Source of the DNA: Terriglobia bacterium
GTDB taxonomy: Bacteria > Acidobacteriota > Terriglobia > UBA7540
Direction: 5' to 3'
Length of the DNA stretch: 18,623 nucleotides
Assembly (NCBI GenBank): GCA_030040515.1
Contig: JASHTO010000125.1
Location: forward strand, 1 to 18,623
Made by a program: the position numbers and the translations under genes. The notes beneath the pieces were generated by a model that did not search any database, had not been told where the DNA came from, and saw only the letters and a list, made by a program, of their open reading frames with translations. Within the stretch, counting starts at the first letter, position 1; the number at the start of each line of letters is the position of its first letter. This document shows, piece after piece, positions 7,498 to 14,114 of this stretch.

Positions 7498-7605
7498 TCA
7501 ATTATGACCCCGAGTTAATCTGAGGTCTATCTGCAGTTGCCATAGCTATTCGCTGGGCAACTCATGAAGGCGTCCCTGCCCTGGATGTCCTGACAATTTT
7601 ATCAC

Positions 7606-8478
7606 CTATTGAGCAAGGTGAAGGGCTCCCTCCAGTTTCCGCAAAAAGGTTTTCACCTCGCCGGGATCTCTCAGGTAAAAACGAGCTAGCGTCCGGCGAT
7701 TCGCTCCCACATGAATCGTCAATCCGCGGGGCAATACCCGAAATGCCGATTCGTCGGTCATGCTGTCACCCACAAATATGGGCAGGGTGGACCAGGGCAA
7801 CCCGGCGAGCACGGCCAATACCGCCGGCCCTTTTCCATCAATCCGGCGCGGAATCAGCTCCCACACCTTTTCACCTCGCAGCAAGTGGATGGAGGGCTCG
7901 ACCGTCCTGAGAATATCCTCCACCACTTTCCGACCTCGCCGAACGTCGCGAGCGGAAGCCTCACGATAATGGACAGCGAGAGCCAAGTGTTTATCTTCCA
8001 CCCAGATTCGGGATGTCGTGGAAAGGCCCTGTTCGAGTAGATGTTTTGCCTTCCGAAGCAGCCGAAGCTCCTTCACCAAAGAGGGCCTGCGGCGTCCTTC
8101 CCAGCCGTGCAAGCCCAGCAACTTGAAATTTCGGAAAGGAACCAACTCGCGGAGTTGTTGCAAAGGCCGCCCGCTCACGACGTAACCGTATAGCCGCTTG
8201 CGCTCCGCAAGCCGCTCAAGAACTTTCTGCAAAGTCGGACCCAATGGCTTGACATCACCCGGGCGTCTCCTGAATGGTGCCAGAGTCCCGTCAAAATCCA
8301 GAAAGAGGGCGATGCGGCCTGCCGAGGAGACGGCATCGCGCACCTGCGGCCAGCAATCGAACAAATGCCGCGCGGCGCCCCTCACTCTGCGCGGAACAAA
8401 ATTCGTCCGCCTCCTCGATTCCGTCCGCCAGAATTGCGTTCGGTGACCGTGCCGATGATTAAGGAGCGATGTCCGCAT
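7606..8478 (-). CDS. otsB: trehalose-6-phosphate phosphatase
   Basis: This HAD-superfamily phosphatase has 290 residues and dephosphorylates trehalose-6-phosphate to trehalose in the cytoplasm. Motif I is FLDFDGTLAP with nucleophile Asp61 and acid Asp63. Motif II is SGRP (102-105). A conserved Lys lies in DGKGPAV (K216), and motif IV is GDSMTDE (237-243). The cap domain lies between motif II and the DGKG motif. The first 45 residues are Arg-rich and outside the domain, a modest extension. The ATG lies 15 bp after the synthase stop, so the two steps of the OtsAB pathway are in one operon. The ribosome binding site is weak (AAGG), which could mean translation is coupled to the synthase. Confidence 0.95.
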   Translation of the reverse strand: MRTSLLNHRHGHRTQFWRTESRRRTNFVPRRVRGAARHLFDCWPQVRDAVSSAGRIALFLDFDGTLAPFRRRPGDVKPLGPTLQKVLERLAERKRLYGYVVSGRPLQQLRELVPFRNFKLLGLHGWEGRRRPSLVKELRLLRKAKHLLEQGLSTTSRIWVEDKHLALAVHYREASARDVRRGRKVVEDILRTVEPSIHLLRGEKVWELIPRRIDGKGPAVLAVLAGLPWSTLPIFVGDSMTDESAFRVLPRGLTIHVGANRRTLARFYLRDPGEVKTFLRKLEGALHLAQ

Positions 8479-8493
8479 TTTTAACCTTAGGGT

Positions 8494-10803
8494 TTAGCCT
8501 TGCCGCAATGACGGCTCCGCCGCGCCCCAACGGCCTGCCTGCCATCCTTGAACTGCCAAGGAAGGCTCAAGACGAATTTCCGCGAGCTCTTTGATCAGGT
8601 CCGCGGCCCACCGGTAAATATTGCCTTCTCGAACCACTTCTCGCATCCGGCGCATGCGGGCTATTCGCTCATCGGGACCCATTTCCAGGGCGAAGCGGAT
8701 TCCCTCCGACAATTGCTCCATATCGTAGGGGTTCACAATAATTGCGTCGCGCAATTCACCGCTCGCACCAGTGAATCGGCTTAGGACAAGTGCGCCCTCG
8801 CCATCGTCGCGCGCGGCCACAAATTCCTTGGCCACCAGGTTCATACCGTCGTGGAGCGAGGTGACCAGGCACAAGTCGGCAGCGCGATAATAATCGTCAA
8901 TCTCGTGATGTGTGTGGTGACGTTTTAGAAAAACAATCGGCCGCCAGTTGCCTTTCCGGAACCGCCAGTTGATTCGGTCCGCCTCCGACTCCACCTCCGC
9001 GAGAAGATCGTTATAACGTCGAATGTGGGTGCGGCTCGGCGCGCCGATCTGTACAAAAGTGAACTGCCCCTGATACGACGGGTATTTCTCAAGGAATCGT
9101 TCTATTCCCCGGAATCGTTCCAATATTCCCTTGGTGTAGTCCACACGGTCCACCCCTAGACCCATGAAAGTCGCTTCCACGCCTAAATTCTTGAAGAGCG
9201 CCGCGCGCTCAAGATAGACCGACGTGGACTTCGACCGAGGTTCACTCGTGGGTTCGGAAATCGCGACACTGATGGGAAATGGGCGGACGCGGGTTCGATG
9301 GCCGTGCCGATTGACCGTGAAGTGTTCCCAATCCACGCAAGCTTCAAGCGCACTATCGATGGTCTCCAAAAAGTAATTGCAGTGGGCCTGAATGTGAAAT
9401 CCCACGAGGTCCGCGCCGAGCAATCCATCCAGCAGGTTGCGCTGCCACGGGCAGATTCCGAAAGCCTGTGGGTTGGGCCAGGGAATGTGCCAAAAAATTG
9501 CGACGCGCGCATCCGGGCGCCGATACTTGAGGAGTTGGGGCAATAATGCAAAGTGATAGTCCTGGACGAGTACGAAGGGCTCCTCCGCTCCCGCCATTTC
9601 TTCCAGAACGGCGTCAGCAAAACGCCGATTGGCCTGTTGATAATATTCCCAGTCGGAGGCCCGAAAAGTGGGACGCGCGTGCGCGATATGGCAGAGAGGC
9701 CATAAACCTTCGTTGGCGAAGCCGTAGTAGTAGCCTTCTTCCTCCTCCTTGCTCAGCCAGACGCGCCGGAGTGTGTATTGGGGCTCCTGGGGAGGCACGC
9801 GCAAACACCCGCGCGAATCGACGCGCTCAGCATCGGCATCCCCCGCACCGTGCGCCACCCAAGTTCCATCGCACGCGCGCAAAATCGGCTCCAGCGCGGT
9901 GACAAGCCCGCTCGCCGGAATCATGACCTCGATGCCCTTCCCGCCATGGACGTGCATGTAAGGCTCGCGATTGGAGACCACAAACAATGGCCTCTCTTGT
10001 AAGGTTGTATGTACGTGAATGCGAAGGCGTTCCGGGGTCCAAATCGACTGGCCGGCGGCGCGCAGGCGCGCTTCCTCTTCCGCCGCCGCCCGGGCGCTCT
10101 TGAGACTCTTGGCAAGATTGCTTACTTCCTGGGTCAGCGGTCTGAACAGCGTTGCAGCCGCCAACATCGAAGGCTCTACGGGTTTGCCCGCACGGAGTTC
10201 GCGAATCCATTGCGCCATTTTGGCCATCGGCCTCAGCAGGCTCCAGCGGATAATCAGGAGCGTCGCCAGGGCAATGAACAGCATTTGCACAAGGACCTGG
10301 ATGAACGTCGTTCGCCACAAGAGGGCGCTCTGCGCGTCTATAAAGCTCAGGTTATGAAATACCGCTAATGCCCCGGTGGGCTTCCCCTCCGTTTCGAGGG
10401 GTACTGCGAAGACGTACATGGGTGCTTGCCCAAACCTGAAGAACTGGCCGACCCCGTGCTTCTGGGAAACGGCTTGGCCCACAATGCCGGGGCAATGTTC
10501 ACGCAGACTGGCGAGTCCGGGGGTTGCGGCGATAACCCGGTCCCACGCGTTGTAAACCACGACCCCTGCTAGCCGCTCGCGGTGTCCGAACTGGTCAACG
10601 AGAATTTGCAGACTTCTGTATGAACGACTCTGGATCAAAAGTTCCACGCTCGCAGCGAGGCTGTCTGCGATCAGGGCAGCTCGATTCTCCGTTTCGGTTC
10701 GGAGGGCAAGCTTTTCCGTCTTCAGGTCGGAATGAGCAAAAAGCAGGGCGACCACCGTGACCCCAACAATCAGCGAGATAATCAAGCGAAGGCTTATCCG
10801 CAT
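8494..10803 (-). CDS. otsA: membrane sensor-HAMP-trehalose-6-phosphate synthase fusion
   Basis: This 769-residue protein is about 300 residues longer than E. coli OtsA. The N-terminus resembles a chemoreceptor or sensor kinase input module: TM1 (about 7-23), an extracytoplasmic region (24-165) ending in a Cache-like AVPLETEGKPTGALAVF, TM2 (about 167-187), a HAMP-like segment (188-240) and a short Ala/Glu-rich helix. The GT20 domain fills about 271-745. Expected synthase residues are present: VSNRE (Arg279), GTWVAHG (Trp315), VQDYH (Asp415), WHIPWP (His439), GVDRVDYTKG (Arg553, Lys558) and SLHDGMNLVAKEF (Asp652, Glu660). It should transfer glucose from UDP-glucose to glucose-6-phosphate at the inner face of the membrane. 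The loop usually written GGL is ASGL (297-300). It is first in the trehalose operon. That the sensor part controls the enzyme is inference. Confidence 0.93.
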   Translation of the reverse strand: MRISLRLIISLIVGVTVVALLFAHSDLKTEKLALRTETENRAALIADSLAASVELLIQSRSYRSLQILVDQFGHRERLAGVVVYNAWDRVIAATPGLASLREHCPGIVGQAVSQKHGVGQFFRFGQAPMYVFAVPLETEGKPTGALAVFHNLSFIDAQSALLWRTTFIQVLVQMLFIALATLLIIRWSLLRPMAKMAQWIRELRAGKPVEPSMLAAATLFRPLTQEVSNLAKSLKSARAAAEEEARLRAAGQSIWTPERLRIHVHTTLQERPLFVVSNREPYMHVHGGKGIEVMIPASGLVTALEPILRACDGTWVAHGAGDADAERVDSRGCLRVPPQEPQYTLRRVWLSKEEEEGYYYGFANEGLWPLCHIAHARPTFRASDWEYYQQANRRFADAVLEEMAGAEEPFVLVQDYHFALLPQLLKYRRPDARVAIFWHIPWPNPQAFGICPWQRNLLDGLLGADLVGFHIQAHCNYFLETIDSALEACVDWEHFTVNRHGHRTRVRPFPISVAISEPTSEPRSKSTSVYLERAALFKNLGVEATFMGLGVDRVDYTKGILERFRGIERFLEKYPSYQGQFTFVQIGAPSRTHIRRYNDLLAEVESEADRINWRFRKGNWRPIVFLKRHHTHHEIDDYYRAADLCLVTSLHDGMNLVAKEFVAARDDGEGALVLSRFTGASGELRDAIIVNPYDMEQLSEGIRFALEMGPDERIARMRRMREVVREGNIYRWAADLIKELAEIRLEPSLAVQGWQAGRWGAAEPSLRQG

Positions 10804-11285
10804 GTTTGCAAACTACCGCCCCCATCCCGGACTCCTGCCGCCGGGCGGGTGCTACCGCCCTGCTTCGATGCCCCTCCCGGCAATGGACGGTCACCTCAAT
10901 GGTTCTGCAACCACGGCACCTTCCCGGTTTTCACGACTACGCCTTGCAGAACGTAGCTGTTTAGGACAAGCCGCGCCCCCGGGCCGGCACACCCGTTCCC
11001 GCGCCTGCCCTGAAGCTGCTCCAGCGCCCGCTTCCGCAGCCAACTGACGGCTGTATAAGGTTAGATGCGCGGGCGGAAGTGAACGCTTATCGTCAAAACT
11101 CATCGTTCCAGGAGATTTCCATTCGAAGGTGATATTGGCTTCCAGCAAACTCTGGATGAAACAACCCCATCAAAACAATTGGGAACCGGAATCGGTGCGA
11201 ATCGGCAGCGCCACGCACTGCCTGGCTGGCCCTGCGGGGGCGTAATATCCGATAGCCCACGCGGCCATGGACGAGGGAAGTAATC

Positions 11286-11308
11286 ATCCTCCGGCAAAGC
11301 CGGGGGAT
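11286..11308 (+). repeat. leader hairpin upstream of the cysteine-repeat gene
   Basis: ATCCTCCGGC (11286-11295) pairs with GCCGGGGGAT (11299-11308) around an AAA loop. In rightward RNA all ten positions pair, one as G-U. No T-run follows, so it is not a typical intrinsic terminator. It ends 60 bp before the ATG at 11369 and may be a leader structure or a dispersed palindrome. Confidence 0.6.
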
Positions 11309-11357
11309 CTCCCAACGGATTAGCAGGAATCATGCCTGGAATGAGCGTGAACAAATT

Positions 11358-11362
11358 GGAGG
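11358..11362 (+). promoter_or_regulatory. strong ribosome binding site of the cysteine-repeat gene
   Basis: GGAGG lies 6 bp before the ATG at 11369-11371. It fixes the start and argues that this unusual frame is a real gene. Confidence 0.8.
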
Positions 11363-11368
11363 ATTAAG

Positions 11369-12136
11369 ATGAAAACCGGAGTACTCATATTGGCTCTTTG
11401 GACGGGGTCAGCGGGAGTCTTATTGGCGCAAGGAGGTGCTCTTAGTCGTGCTCAGAACCTCCGCAATTGCTTTGAGGGTTTCGTGACTTGCAATCATTCC
11501 GTGTTATCGCCCACTCAGGCGCAAGAAATTGCCGAACTTGCGCGCAATCGTAATCTTTCCGGCTGCCTGACGGGCGATGGCGCATGCAACCCATCCCTGC
11601 TCACACCCGCCGAGGCCCGGCAAGTTGACCTAGCAACCCGGCGCCGCAACCTCCTCGGCTGCGAAACGACTCTTGGCTTTTGTGACAAATCGTTACTGAC
11701 ACCGTCTGAGGCCTTGATCGTCCGGAAAATCGACGCAGATCAAAACGATGTAGCCTGTGAGACGGGTGACGTCTCCTGCGACAGGTCAATCCTTACCCCG
11801 GCTCAAAAGGCAGAAGTTCAGGAGCTGGACCGCGATCGCAATTTGCTCGAGTGCCAGACCAGCCAATACTCATGCAACGTGTCTTCCTTAACTCCCTCGC
11901 AAGCCAAGAGCGCCGCTGCTGCCAGCCAACTGCGGAATTTGCTCGCATGTAAGACCGGCGATCCCATGTGCAATGCTGCCCTCCTGTCAACCTCGGAGGC
12001 AAAGGAGGTCGCGGTGGCCCAAAGTCAGATCAACGCCCTGGCATGTGAAGCTTACGATCCAACATGCGATCGTTCTCAGTTGTCCCCCCAGGAAGCGAGG
12101 CAGATCTCACCCCATCCTCCCGCAGGCTTAGAATAG
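11369..12136 (+). CDS. exported protein of seven 32-residue CX6C repeats, function unknown
   Basis: The protein has 255 residues. A signal peptide covers about residues 1-20 (hydrophobic core ending GVLLAQ). Almost all the rest is a tandem repeat. The first cysteines are at 34, 66, 98, 130, 162, 194 and 226, and the second at 41, 73, 105, 137, 169, 201 and 233, so the period is exactly 32 and the spacing always CX6C. There are no other cysteines. A typical unit reads RNLLxCxTGxxxCxxSLLTPxEA followed by a short charged helix. The even pairing suggests one disulfide per repeat after export, in a solenoid of small helical units, but metal or cofactor binding is not excluded. The family is not recognised and no enzyme motif is visible. 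A strong ribosome binding site (GGAGG, 6 bp) precedes the ATG. The gene is convergent with an ECF sigma factor gene. Confidence 0.8.
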   Translation: MKTGVLILALWTGSAGVLLAQGGALSRAQNLRNCFEGFVTCNHSVLSPTQAQEIAELARNRNLSGCLTGDGACNPSLLTPAEARQVDLATRRRNLLGCETTLGFCDKSLLTPSEALIVRKIDADQNDVACETGDVSCDRSILTPAQKAEVQELDRDRNLLECQTSQYSCNVSSLTPSQAKSAAAASQLRNLLACKTGDPMCNAALLSTSEAKEVAVAQSQINALACEAYDPTCDRSQLSPQEARQISPHPPAGLE

Positions 12137-12264
12137 CCTCTTCATTCATCGGGCCGAGCAAAGGCAAAAAATTGTCAAGGTGGGATTGCGTCAAACTGGC
12201 GTGCTCAAGGGGGCCCATCCACCTCTCCAGCCCCCGCTACCGGGGAGACGGATCCACGGGATCT

Positions 12265-12972
12265 TCAGCAAATTGCTGCGCCGGAGGCCCCAAGTCCCGC
12301 ACTGTCCCGTTCACTCAACGGAAAAACAACGGACCCTCGACCCCTTGATGCATCGCCGAGCAGTTCCCTCATGCGGAACCGAGCCTTGTGAACCTGCGAC
12401 TTTGAGGTCCCGGTAGTCCAACCTCGGTACCGGGCAATTTCACTATGAGTGTAGTCCTCCAGGTCATGCAGGAGCAGCGCAGCTTTGAATCCCCTCGGCA
12501 ATTGCTCGACGGCCCGGGTGAGGTCAATGCGCGCATCCGGGTCGCCTAGAGAGTGGTCCGCCAAGCCGAAGGAATTATAGGGGCTCGAGGAGCCTTCTCC
12601 AAATTCATGCTCTTCGTCAAGTGAGCTTTGCGGAAGCCGTTTGCGCCGTAAGCGCATGAGCGCGGTATTTCTCGCCACGCTATAAAGCCAGGTTGAGAGA
12701 GAGGCATCCCCGCGAAAAGTGTGAATTTTCCGCATCACCTGGACAAAGGTATCCTGCGTGAGATCTTCGGCATCCTCCCTGTTACGAACAATTCGGAAGC
12801 ACCACCGATAGACGCGCCGATAATAGTTAAGGTAAATCTCCGCGAAGTCCATCTCCCGATTCTGCGCACGCCCCGTTTGTTTGCAGGGGCTGGACCTTAC
12901 AGAACGTCGAGGATGAAGACGAAGCGGTTTTGGGTCGCGAAATGCAAGGTGAATCCGCTCGAGATTTCTCAT
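12265..12972 (-). CDS. ECF-type RNA polymerase sigma factor (sigma-70 family)
   Basis: The protein has 235 residues. Region 2 spans about 44-111 (YYRRVYRWCFRIVRN, then EDAEDLTQDTFVQVM, FRGDASLSTWLYSVARN). Region 4 spans about 153-206 (LPRGFKAALLLHDLEDYTHSEIA, then the HTH up to HKARFRMREL). It should direct RNA polymerase to a specific promoter set. The ATG at 12970-12972 has an excellent ribosome binding site (AGGAGG, 4 bp upstream), so the unusual basic 40-residue N-terminal extension ahead of region 2 is probably real. The C-terminus also has a tail of about 28 residues. The region 4 helix carries GWTTGTSKSQVHKAR, where GxSxGTVKSRLHRAR is usual. No anti-sigma gene (zinc-finger or membrane type) is adjacent on either side, so control must be by another route or from elsewhere. 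Confidence 0.93.
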   Translation of the reverse strand: MRNLERIHLAFRDPKPLRLHPRRSVRSSPCKQTGRAQNREMDFAEIYLNYYRRVYRWCFRIVRNREDAEDLTQDTFVQVMRKIHTFRGDASLSTWLYSVARNTALMRLRRKRLPQSSLDEEHEFGEGSSSPYNSFGLADHSLGDPDARIDLTRAVEQLPRGFKAALLLHDLEDYTHSEIARYRGWTTGTSKSQVHKARFRMRELLGDASRGRGSVVFPLSERDSAGLGASGAAIC

Positions 12973-12976
12973 TGAA

Positions 12977-12982
12977 CCTCCT
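12977..12982 (-). promoter_or_regulatory. ribosome binding site of the sigma factor gene
   Basis: The minus strand reads AGGAGG, 4 bp before the ATG at 12970-12972. It decides for the long N-terminus over the internal Met41, whose upstream sequence has no suitably spaced site. Confidence 0.75.
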
Positions 12983-13089
12983 GTAAATTCAACCTTCAGC
13001 GTTCCCGTTGACGAGTGGGTTGGGGGAATTTCGACGCCACGAACTCAATTTCCCCATTAGCTCCCAGGCTTGCGGCAGCAGACCCGGTA

Positions 13090-13383
13090 TCAAACCCCCG
13101 CCGCTTTGCCGAGCTTCCGGGCGCCGTAACTGTCAGTCCCCCCTAATTCAATGAGCCGGTGATATTGGACAAAAAGCACAAGTTCAAATTCGTTCTCGAC
13201 TCCCAGCCTCTGGCAAATGTCACAAACGCGCCGCCGCAGGGCCTGCCTGCCCATGCCAACTTTCACCATCAATTCCTTCTTCGTATACCCCTCCACGATG
13301 AGAGCGATGATCTCTTTTTCGATAGTGGTGAGGCCGAATTCACCGCTTTCTGATGCCTTTGTGAGTTTGCCATTGGCCGGCAT
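13090..13383 (-). CDS. small LuxR/GerE-type HTH protein without receiver domain
   Basis: The ATG at 13381-13383, with GGGGAG about 7 bp upstream, gives a 97-residue protein. Residues 17-80 form a LuxR-type HTH: GLTTIEKEIIALIVEGYTK, KELMVKVGM, the recognition-helix region GRQALRRRVCDI and the end RLGVENEFELVLFVQYHRLI. The recognition helix is atypical (ALRRRV in place of TVKxHL). The frame is open upstream to 13617, but that extension is Arg/Pro-rich and covers hairpin-forming DNA, so it is rejected. There is no receiver or ligand-binding domain, so activity may be set by expression level or by a partner. Stand-alone HTH proteins of this kind are common in Acidobacteriota, with targets unknown. 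Confidence 0.75.
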   Translation of the reverse strand: MPANGKLTKASESGEFGLTTIEKEIIALIVEGYTKKELMVKVGMGRQALRRRVCDICQRLGVENEFELVLFVQYHRLIELGGTDSYGARKLGKAAGV

Positions 13384-14114
13384 TCCCTGCTCCCCGCCCC
13401 ATCTCCCTTCCTTCTTCCTTTTGTGCCGCGGCCAGACCCAATACCGCGGGTTAGCTGGGATGGGCAGGAAGAGAGGGCTGCCCACCCCACCCTCCAATCG
13501 GCAAGACATACGGATAGAGCGTGCACTTACTTTTCTCCGATCAAATCGAGATTTCAGAAATCGAATGGCCGCGCACCGCCCAACTCCTGTCTGGAACCGA
13601 CATGTGGCGATCATCACACAGCGCCGTAATCTTCCGGTACGTCCGATTCCAACCTTTCAGTCTCGATCGTGGCCCTCAGATTAGTGTCATAGGGCGGGGG
13701 GGTCAATTGCGCTCCAGGTATAGGGGCGGCAAGGCTGAAAGGAAGGCATACCGCTATCACTTTCGATATAGCCCGAAGCTGATAAATCTTCGCGTGAGGT
13801 AATATGCAACAGTCAGGCCGGCGGTGCTTCGTTTCTGCCGTAGATTGGGTCCTCCGATCAGTGCAAGGCGATTCGCTGGCGTCGCGTCACGCTACGGAGA
13901 TCGCAATCAGCCAGGGACTGTAACTGGGCCGCCCGTCTTGGGCCATGGTCAAAGGATTTGAGCTTCAAAGCAAGGTGCTTGGAGCGGGCTCCTTCCTCAG
14001 GCCCGCCAATAGGGTGGAGTCCTGGCCTGGTCAAGGCCCGCACGGCGTGCCACGAAGCTCCCCAATATGATGGATTAGCGGAGGGGCGCGCACGGTTGCA
14101 TCGCAAAGGTTTGG
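13384..14114. other. 731-bp region without a convincing gene
   Basis: Several open frames of 60-155 codons exist on both strands, but none shows a domain, a good start, or plausible composition. The region holds the paired hairpins at 13426-13489 and a lone GGTATAG heptamer at 13717-13723. The remainder (13800-14114) shows nothing recognisable. A decayed gene or an unannotated small RNA cannot be excluded. Confidence 0.4.
13426..13489 (-). promoter_or_regulatory. two hairpins in the leader of the small HTH gene
   Basis: Hairpin 1 pairs CCGCGG (13426-13431) with CCGCGG (13444-13449). Hairpin 2 pairs 13456-13467 with 13478-13489: 11 of 12 positions are Watson-Crick at DNA level, and the odd one becomes G-U in leftward RNA (A-C in rightward RNA). 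This favours a structured 5' leader of the 13090-13383 gene, although a dispersed palindrome is possible. Confidence 0.45.

Larger units (their letters stand above)
10804..11368. other. 565-bp divergent intergenic region
   Basis: This stretch separates the trehalose operon (leftward) from the cysteine-repeat gene (rightward) and should hold both promoters, although none can be named with confidence. It contains a GC-rich inverted repeat (10843-10860) near the synthase start, a strong hairpin (11286-11308) near the repeat gene, and a strong ribosome binding site at its right end. The short open frames in it show no recognisable protein. Confidence 0.5.

Noticed and set aside
9546..9902. 118-codon open frame opposite the trehalose synthase
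   Set aside because: It is the antisense shadow of a well-supported gene, rich in Arg and Pro.
10843..10860. GGGCGG/CCGCCC inverted repeat upstream of the trehalose synthase
   Set aside because: Short GC-only arms are common in this base composition; noted in the intergenic entry but not claimed as an operator.
12232..12245. CCCCG/CGGGG stem between the convergent repeat-protein and sigma genes as a terminator
   Set aside because: Only 5 bp and no T-run on either strand; not adequate as an intrinsic terminator.
13384..13617. N-terminal extension of the small HTH protein
   Set aside because: The residues are Arg/Pro-rich with no domain, the DNA is hairpin-forming, and an internal ATG at 13383 has a suitable ribosome binding site.
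13858..14106. 82-codon open frame on the minus strand
   Set aside because: No recognisable motif, odd composition and no good ribosome binding site; probably chance in GC-rich DNA.
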